A DNA stretch of 17,922 nt from assembly GCA_934646175.1 (NCBI GenBank), contig CAKUEI010000030.1, forward strand, positions 1-17,922. Direction: 5' to 3'. The DNA is from an uncultured Oscillospiraceae bacterium. GTDB taxonomy: Bacteria; Bacillota; Clostridia; Oscillospirales; Oscillospiraceae. Position 1 is the first letter of the stretch. Each line of letters begins with the position of its first letter. Both the position numbers and the translations under genes were made by a program. Below the pieces are notes generated by a model. The model ran no database searches. It was not told the origin of the DNA and was given only the letters and a program-made list of their open reading frames with translations. This document shows, one piece after another, positions 13,211 to 17,922 of this stretch.

Positions 13211-13588
13211 TTACTTGTGCGCGACCAGTTCGATCTCCAGCTTGGCGCCCTTGGGCAGGGCCGCCACCTGTACGCAGGAGCGGGCAGGCGGGGCGCTGGG
13301 GAAACGGGTGCCGTAGATCTCATTCACCTTGCCGAAGTCGGCAAGATCGGTGAGAAAGACTGTAGTCTTCACCACGTGGGAGAAGTCAAGCCCGGCGGCG
13401 GACAGGACTGCCTCCAGATTCTTCAGCACCTGCTCCGTCTGGACCTCGATGGTGCTGCCGGACATTTCGCCGGTCTCCGGAACCAGGGGAATCTGGCCGG
13501 AGGTGAACAGCAGATCACCTGCCCATACGGCGTGAGAGTAGGGGCCGATGGCGGCGGGGGCATTCTGCGCGGAAACGATGGAATTCAT
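13211..13588 (-). CDS. ridA: RidA-family enamine/imine deaminase
   Basis: RidA hydrolyses reactive enamine/imine intermediates (for example 2-aminoacrylate released by PLP enzymes), protecting cellular PLP enzymes. The 125-residue protein is full length and has the family landmarks AAIGPYSHAV (12-21), FTSGQIPL (28-35), KTTVFLTDLADF (74-85), the carboxylate-binding R103 in PPARSCVQVA, and LPKGAKLEIELVA (111-123) with E118 or E120. The frame has an ATG five codons upstream, but GGAG lies 9 bases before the ATG at 13588, and the family N-terminus fits there. It follows the FMN-binding gene by 42 bases on the same strand, so the two probably share one transcript ending at the bidirectional hairpin. 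Confidence 0.93.
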   Translation of the reverse strand: MNSIVSAQNAPAAIGPYSHAVWAGDLLFTSGQIPLVPETGEMSGSTIEVQTEQVLKNLEAVLSAAGLDFSHVVKTTVFLTDLADFGKVNEIYGTRFPSAPPARSCVQVAALPKGAKLEIELVAHK

Positions 13589-13630
13589 GTGACACATCTC
13601 CAATCTTTTATGCTACAAAAGGGGAACGGG

Positions 13631-14128
13631 TTATTCCTGCCTGCGGCGCTCTTCCGCCAGCTCGCGGGATTCCTTGCCGGACATATGGTCCACGGTCAGC
13701 TCCACCATGTGAAGACGCCGGAAACCGTCCTCGATCTCCCTGGTGCGTCCGGCAATGTCGCCGGGGCAGTAACGGTCGGAAAGAGCCTCCAGCGCGCGCA
13801 TTTTCTCCGACGGGTCAGTGAGAACGCGGGCGGTGCCGAACAAAATCACGCTGCGGTAATGGGTGGTGAAGCGCTCGGGCACCACCTCGTCCTGCTGGAT
13901 GACGCAGAAGGACACCTTGGGGTTTGCCGCGATGGCGTCCAGCTTGTGCCCGGTGGTGGCGCAGTGGAAATAAACCTTTCCGCCGGTATAGACATAGCTG
14001 AGGGGAACGGCATAGGGATAGCCGTCGTCGCCGGATACGGCGAGCACGCCGCTGGTGGCCTCGTGCAGGATCTCCTCGCAGACCGCGCGGGAAAGCTCCT
14101 GCTTTGCACGGCGCATGGGACGAAACAT
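13631..14128 (-). CDS. Pyridoxamine 5'-phosphate oxidase-like FMN-binding protein
   Basis: The 165-residue protein begins MFRPMRRAKQ and has the split-barrel flavin-binding pattern of the NimA/PPOx-like family: EILHEATSGVLAVSGDDGYPYAVPLSY, then GGKVYFHCATTGHKLDAIAANPKVSFCVI, FTTHYRSVILFGTARVL, and a C-terminal MVELTVDHMSGKESRE. Such proteins bind FMN and often act as reductases (the Nim group reduces nitroimidazoles), but most are of unknown substrate. The ATG at 14128 is chosen over an in-frame upstream ATG at 14179 because the family N-terminus starts there and the upstream one lies at the transcription start; the ribosome site (AGAAAGAAG) is weak. It precedes ridA on the minus strand and is divergent from ruvC. 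Confidence 0.85.
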   Translation of the reverse strand: MFRPMRRAKQELSRAVCEEILHEATSGVLAVSGDDGYPYAVPLSYVYTGGKVYFHCATTGHKLDAIAANPKVSFCVIQQDEVVPERFTTHYRSVILFGTARVLTDPSEKMRALEALSDRYCPGDIAGRTREIEDGFRRLHMVELTVDHMSGKESRELAEERRRQE

Positions 14129-14179
14129 AAGATCACTTCTTTCTGACTCGAAACCGATTTCCCAAAAGATTATGGGCAA

Positions 14180-14208
14180 ATTTTATCACAACCTTCCGGA
14201 AAGAGCAA
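14180..14208 (-). promoter_or_regulatory. Sigma-A promoter for the FMN-binding gene and ridA
   Basis: On the minus strand, TTGCTC (14203-14208), a 17-base spacer and TAAAAT (14180-14185) carry an extended -10 TG. The spacer contains the palindrome TTCCGGAA (14194-14201). The start would be near 14173, giving a leader of about 45 bases. Confidence 0.6.
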
Positions 14209-14224
14209 GACGAGGAATTACAGG

Positions 14225-14253
14225 TTGCGTCCTTCTCTGCTCCGTGGTAAAAT
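14225..14253 (+). promoter_or_regulatory. Sigma-A promoter for ruvCAB
   Basis: TTGCGT (14225-14230), a 17-base spacer and TAAAAT (14248-14253) carry an extended -10 TG (14245-14246). The start would be near 14260, about 22 bases before the ruvC GTG. It is back to back with the minus-strand promoter, 16 bases apart. No clear LexA box of the Gram-positive type (GAAC-N4-GTTC) is seen. Confidence 0.7.
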
Positions 14254-14281
14254 GATACGATAACATGGGAGGGGACTGAAT

Positions 14282-14773
14282 GTGATCATTCTCGGCATTG
14301 ACCCCGGCTATGCCATCGTGGGCTTCGGCATCGTCTCGTCGGAAAAGGGAAGGCAGACGGCAATCCAGTGCGGCGCCATCAATACGCCTGCTGGCATCCC
14401 ATTGCCGAAGCGCCTGCTTCAGATCGGGGACGACCTGGAGCTGCTGCTTCATCGGTTCCATCCAGATGCGGTGGCAATCGAAAAGCTGTACTTCGGGAAT
14501 AATGTCACCACCGGGATCGGCGTGGCGCAGGCCCGCGGCGTGATTTTGATGACTGTGGAGCGGGCCGGTATCCCCATCTTTGAATATGACCCGTCGCAGG
14601 TCAAGCAGGCCGTGGTGGGGTACGGAAAGGCGGAAAAACGGCAGGTCATGGACATGACGCGGCGCATCCTTCATCTGAAGGCATTGCCCCGTCCGGATGA
14701 CGCCGCCGATGCGCTGGCCATCGCATTGTGCCATGCCCGCTCGGCCACTTCGCTTTTACCCCACAGCACCTGA
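14282..14773 (+). CDS. ruvC: Holliday junction resolvase RuvC
   Basis: RuvC cuts Holliday junctions symmetrically, working with the RuvAB branch-migration motor. The 163-residue protein has the four acidic catalytic residues D7 (GIDPGYA), E67 (AIEKLYFGNN), D140 and D143 (PDDAADALAIALCHA), and the usual length. It starts at a GTG with GGGAGGGG 7 bases upstream. ruvA follows after 19 bases, so ruvC, ruvA and ruvB form an operon in the C-A-B order common in Firmicutes. Confidence 0.97.
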   Translation: MIILGIDPGYAIVGFGIVSSEKGRQTAIQCGAINTPAGIPLPKRLLQIGDDLELLLHRFHPDAVAIEKLYFGNNVTTGIGVAQARGVILMTVERAGIPIFEYDPSQVKQAVVGYGKAEKRQVMDMTRRILHLKALPRPDDAADALAIALCHARSATSLLPHST

Positions 14774-14792
14774 TATAAAGGGGAAATCAATC

Positions 14793-15404
14793 ATGTTTTA
14801 TTATTTGAGCGGCACCGTGGCGCACAAGGCGCCCTATCTTGCCGTGATCGACTGCGGTGGGGTGGGATACGCCTGCCGGACCACAGTGTACACCCTCTCT
14901 GCCCTGAACGTGGGAGAGAAGGCAAAGCTGTATACCTATCTCAACGTGCGGGAAGACGCCATGGAGCTTTACGGCTTTTCCACCGAGCAGGAGAAAAACT
15001 GCTTTGAAATGCTGATCGGCGTTTCCGGCGTAGGGCCGAAGGCGGCGCTTTCCATCCTGTCCGCCACCACGCCGGAGCGGCTGGCACTTTCCATCATCAG
15101 CGGCGATGAAAAGGCGCTGACCGTGGCGCCGGGGATCGGGAAAAAGATCGCTCAGCGGGTGATCTTGGAGCTGAAGGACAAGCTGGCCAAGGAACAGTCA
15201 GCCTATGCAGGGGAAGCTTATGCCGGAAGCGGCGTGACCGCCATTCCGGAGAACAAGGCCAGCGAGGCGTCCGCCGCTCTGGCCGTTCTGGGCTATGGCC
15301 AGAGTGAGATTGCCGCGGCCCTGAAGGGAATCGACTTGGAGCAGCTTTCCCTGGAGACCGTGATCAAGCAGGCGCTGAAAAATATGATGAAGGGAAGGGC
15401 GTGA
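14793..15404 (+). CDS. ruvA: Holliday junction branch migration protein RuvA
   Basis: RuvA tetramers bind Holliday junctions and recruit RuvB. The 203-residue protein has an N-terminal OB-fold (about 1-63, MFYYLSGTV), two helix-hairpin-helix motifs (IGVSGVGPKAAL at 75-86 and VAPGIGKKIAQR at 111-122), and a C-terminal domain III (about 155-203, ASAALAVLGYGQSEI) that touches RuvB. The frame is open upstream into ruvC, but the ATG at 14793 follows AAGGGGAA and begins the conserved N-terminus. ruvB starts only 4 bases after the stop, suggesting translational coupling. Confidence 0.97.
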   Translation: MFYYLSGTVAHKAPYLAVIDCGGVGYACRTTVYTLSALNVGEKAKLYTYLNVREDAMELYGFSTEQEKNCFEMLIGVSGVGPKAALSILSATTPERLALSIISGDEKALTVAPGIGKKIAQRVILELKDKLAKEQSAYAGEAYAGSGVTAIPENKASEASAALAVLGYGQSEIAAALKGIDLEQLSLETVIKQALKNMMKGRA

Positions 15405-15408
15405 ACCG

Positions 15409-16467
15409 GTGAGTATTGATTTTTCCGATTCCGTGCTGGAGCAGGAAGAGCAGCCCCTGGTCACCACATCCCATATCCGGGAGGACGACGGGGAATACTC
15501 CCTGCGGCCCAAGACCTTGTCGGAGTATATCGGGCAGGAAAAAGCGAAAAATAACCTCTCGGTCTTCATCCAGGCGGCGAAAATGCGAAATGAACCGCTG
15601 GACCATGTGCTGCTCCACGGCCCCCCGGGACTGGGCAAGACCACCCTGTCCAACATCATTGCCAACGAGATGGGGGTCAATATCCGCATTACCTCCGGCC
15701 CCGCCATTGAAAAGGCCGGGGATCTGGCGGCCCTGCTCACCAATCTGAATGAAAACGACATTCTCTTTGTGGATGAGATCCACCGCCTGAACCGTTCGGT
15801 GGAAGAGATCCTATATCCCGCCATGGAGGATTACGCCATCGACATTATCATTGGCAAAGGCCCCTCGGCAAACTCCATCCGCCTGGACCTCCCGAAGTTC
15901 ACCCTGATTGGTGCAACCACTCGGGCGGGGCAGCTTTCCGCTCCCCTGCGGGACCGATTCGGCGTCACCCTCCGGCTGGAGCTTTATACGCCGGAGGAAC
16001 TTTCCCTGATCGTCAGCCGTTCCGCCCAGATTTTGGAGGTGCCCATCGAAGCGGCAGGCGCCACGGAGATCGCGCGCCGCTCCCGGGGAACGCCGCGTAT
16101 CGCCAACCGGATGCTCCGCAGGGTGCGGGATTTCGCGCAGGTGCGGGCCGGGGGCGTCATCACGCGGGAAGTGGCGGATGCGGCCCTTTCCGCGCTGGAA
16201 GTGGACGAGTTGGGCCTTGATCAGGTGGACCGGCGGATGCTGCGCAGCATCATTGAGCATTACGGCGGCGGCCCCGTGGGCCTGGAGACCCTGGCCGCCA
16301 CCATCAATGAAGAAACCGTCACGCTGGAAGATGTATATGAGCCCTATCTCATGCAGCTGGGCTTTTTGACCAGAACCCCCCGCGGCCGGTGCGTCACGCC
16401 GAAGGCGTATACCCATCTCGGCATTGCGCTGCCAGGTGGTGCCCCGCCGGAGCAGCTGCACCTGTGA
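15409..16467 (+). CDS. ruvB: Holliday junction branch migration ATPase RuvB
   Basis: RuvB is the hexameric AAA+ motor that drives branch migration with RuvA. The 352-residue protein contains IGQEKAKNNL (41-50), Walker A GPPGLGKT (71-78), Walker B LFVDEIH (119-125), the sensor-1 segment GATTRAGQLSAPLRDRFG (168-185) with R172 in the position of the trans arginine finger, sensor 2 in SRGTPRIANR, and a C-terminal winged helix ending TPRGRCVTPKAYTHL. The start is GTG, with GGGAAGG upstream inside the ruvA end. glmM follows after 49 bases with no terminator visible. Confidence 0.97.
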   Translation: MSIDFSDSVLEQEEQPLVTTSHIREDDGEYSLRPKTLSEYIGQEKAKNNLSVFIQAAKMRNEPLDHVLLHGPPGLGKTTLSNIIANEMGVNIRITSGPAIEKAGDLAALLTNLNENDILFVDEIHRLNRSVEEILYPAMEDYAIDIIIGKGPSANSIRLDLPKFTLIGATTRAGQLSAPLRDRFGVTLRLELYTPEELSLIVSRSAQILEVPIEAAGATEIARRSRGTPRIANRMLRRVRDFAQVRAGGVITREVADAALSALEVDELGLDQVDRRMLRSIIEHYGGGPVGLETLAATINEETVTLEDVYEPYLMQLGFLTRTPRGRCVTPKAYTHLGIALPGGAPPEQLHL

Positions 16468-16516
16468 CCGCTGGGCGGAAAGAAAACCATGATTTGAATT
16501 TTGAGGTGTTTCCAAA

Positions 16517-17884
16517 ATGGGAAAATTATTTGGTACCGATGGCATCCGCGGCGTGGTGAACGCAGGACTCAACGCGGAGCTTGCCTATCGCGTGGGTCTT
16601 GCGGCAGCGGCCGTACTGTCTGAGGAAAAGGGAAAAAGCGGCGGCGGGAAGCCTCTGTTCACCATCGGAAAGGATACCCGCATCTCCGGCGACCTGCTGA
16701 AGGGTGCGCTGATCGCGGGGCTGTGCTCCGCCGGGGCGGATGTGATGGATCTGGGCACCATCCCCACGCCAGCGGTGGCCTGGGTCACCGTGCACGAAAA
16801 AGCGGATGCCGGCATTGTGATCTCTGCATCTCACAACCCCTTTGAGCACAACGGCATCAAGATCTTCAACGGGCAGGGCTTCAAGCTATCCGACGAGCTG
16901 GAAGAGAAGGTGGAGGCCATTGTCCTCGCTGGTGCGCAGGATGTGGCGCGCCGGACCCATGGCGACCTGGGACAGGTCCACTATGCCGCTGTCTCGGCCT
17001 CCGAGGACTATATCGACCATCTGGAGGAGACCGTGGACTCCGATCTTGCGGGACTGCGCATTCTGGTGGACTGCGCCAACGGTGCCTCCTACACAACGGC
17101 GGCCCGGGTGTTCGACAGGTTCCCCAAGCTGCGTACCGACGTCATCAACGCCGACCCGGACGGCGTGAACATCAACGCCAACTGCGGTTCCACCCATCTG
17201 GAAAGCCTGCAGGCCATGGTGCTGGCCGGTGGATATGATTTGGGCCTTGCCTTTGACGGCGATGCCGACCGCTGCTTGGCGGTGGACGACACCGGCGCCG
17301 TGCTGGACGGCGACCAGATCATGGCCATCTGCGGCTCCGCCCTGAAGGAGGAGGGGAAGCTGGCCGGAAACACCATCGTGGCCACCGTTATGTCCAACCT
17401 GGGCCTTCACGAGTTTGCCCGGGAAAACGGCATTCAGCTGGTCTGCACCAATGTGGGCGACCGCAACGTGCTGGAGAAAATGGAGGCGGAGGGCTTTGTC
17501 CTCGGCGGCGAGCAGTCGGGTCATATGATCTTCCGGCAGTACGCCACCACCGGCGACGGCCAGTTGGCCGCCCTGCAGCTGCTGCAGATCATCCGCCGCA
17601 GCGGGAAAAAGGCCTCGGAGCTGGCCCGGTGCTGCAAGCGCTATCCCCAGGAGCTGATCAACGTCCCCGTGGCCGATAAGGCCCGGAAGGAAGCCGTTAT
17701 GGCCTCGGAGAAGCTGAAGGACGCCATCGCCCGGAAAGAGGAGGAACTGGGCGGCAGCGGCCGCATCCTCGTTCGCCCTTCGGGCACGGAAGCACTTATC
17801 CGCGTCATGGTGGAAGCAAAAGAAAATGAGACCGCGAAGCAGTGCGCGCAGGAATTGGCGGATTTCATAAAAAATCTGTTCTGA
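16517..17884 (+). CDS. glmM: Phosphoglucosamine mutase
   Basis: GlmM interconverts glucosamine-6-phosphate and glucosamine-1-phosphate on the way to UDP-GlcNAc for peptidoglycan. The 455-residue protein is full length. It begins MGKLFGTDGIRG, has the phosphoserine S105 in SASHNP (103-108), the magnesium loop FDGDADR (246-252), and the sugar-phosphate-binding RPSGTE (420-425). GAGGTG lies 8 bases before the ATG. It follows ruvB in the same direction after 49 bases, so it may be co-transcribed with ruvCAB, although the two pathways are unrelated. The 38 bases after its stop contain no complete terminator or promoter. Confidence 0.98.
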   Translation: MGKLFGTDGIRGVVNAGLNAELAYRVGLAAAAVLSEEKGKSGGGKPLFTIGKDTRISGDLLKGALIAGLCSAGADVMDLGTIPTPAVAWVTVHEKADAGIVISASHNPFEHNGIKIFNGQGFKLSDELEEKVEAIVLAGAQDVARRTHGDLGQVHYAAVSASEDYIDHLEETVDSDLAGLRILVDCANGASYTTAARVFDRFPKLRTDVINADPDGVNINANCGSTHLESLQAMVLAGGYDLGLAFDGDADRCLAVDDTGAVLDGDQIMAICGSALKEEGKLAGNTIVATVMSNLGLHEFARENGIQLVCTNVGDRNVLEKMEAEGFVLGGEQSGHMIFRQYATTGDGQLAALQLLQIIRRSGKKASELARCCKRYPQELINVPVADKARKEAVMASEKLKDAIARKEEELGGSGRILVRPSGTEALIRVMVEAKENETAKQCAQELADFIKNLF

Positions 17885-17922
17885 CGGCGGAACCCATAAA
17901 ATAATTTGCATAATCCCTTGAC

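Noticed and set aside
16886..17911. A 341-codon minus-strand frame opposite glmM
   Set aside because: Shadow of the GlmM frame; no motif, and it covers the GlmM magnesium loop.
17900..17922. Promoter for a gene right of glmM (TTGAC at the last five bases)
   Set aside because: The -10 region is outside the window, so it cannot be judged.

Overview
The window is high-GC, densely packed chromosomal DNA from a spore-forming Clostridia-type Firmicute, most likely a gut Oscillospiraceae-like lineage. The evidence is a six-cysteine SCIFF peptide (scfA) with its radical SAM maturase (scfB), SpoIID- and SpoIIM-type sporulation proteins, an archaeal-type aspartate-semialdehyde dehydrogenase, strong Shine-Dalgarno sites and consensus sigma-A promoters. 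The lineage is inferred from gene content, not from a database match.

Left part, mostly minus strand (1-3955): a truncated FadH/BaiCD-type flavin oxidoreductase runs off the left edge under its own promoter. Next is the lysine/diaminopimelate pair asd-dapA, transcribed leftwards from a strong extended -10 promoter and closed by a hairpin terminator.

Middle part, plus strand (3957-10560): a secreted SpoIID/LytB-domain protein is followed by the queuosine genes queA and tgt. Then come yajC, a four-helix membrane protein of the TIGR04086 type, scfA (48 codons, easily missed) and scfB. scfA has its own promoter, and an intrinsic terminator separates it from scfB, so precursor peptide should be made in excess over the enzyme. 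A hairpin between yajC and the membrane-protein gene uses that gene's Shine-Dalgarno as its 3' arm.

Right part (10639-17884): a 272-base intergenic region rich in short repeats leads to proC, spoIIM and a XerC/XerD-type recombinase, ending in a bidirectional terminator. A minus-strand pair (FMN-binding pyridoxamine-phosphate-oxidase-like protein, then RidA) is divergent from ruvC-ruvA-ruvB, which is followed by glmM. The last 38 bases hold no complete feature.

Most of the window is housekeeping: lysine and proline synthesis, tRNA modification, Holliday-junction processing and amino-sugar synthesis. The most interesting part is the ranthipeptide (SCIFF) module and the RNA structures around it. 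I found no mobile element, CRISPR array, tRNA or rRNA.
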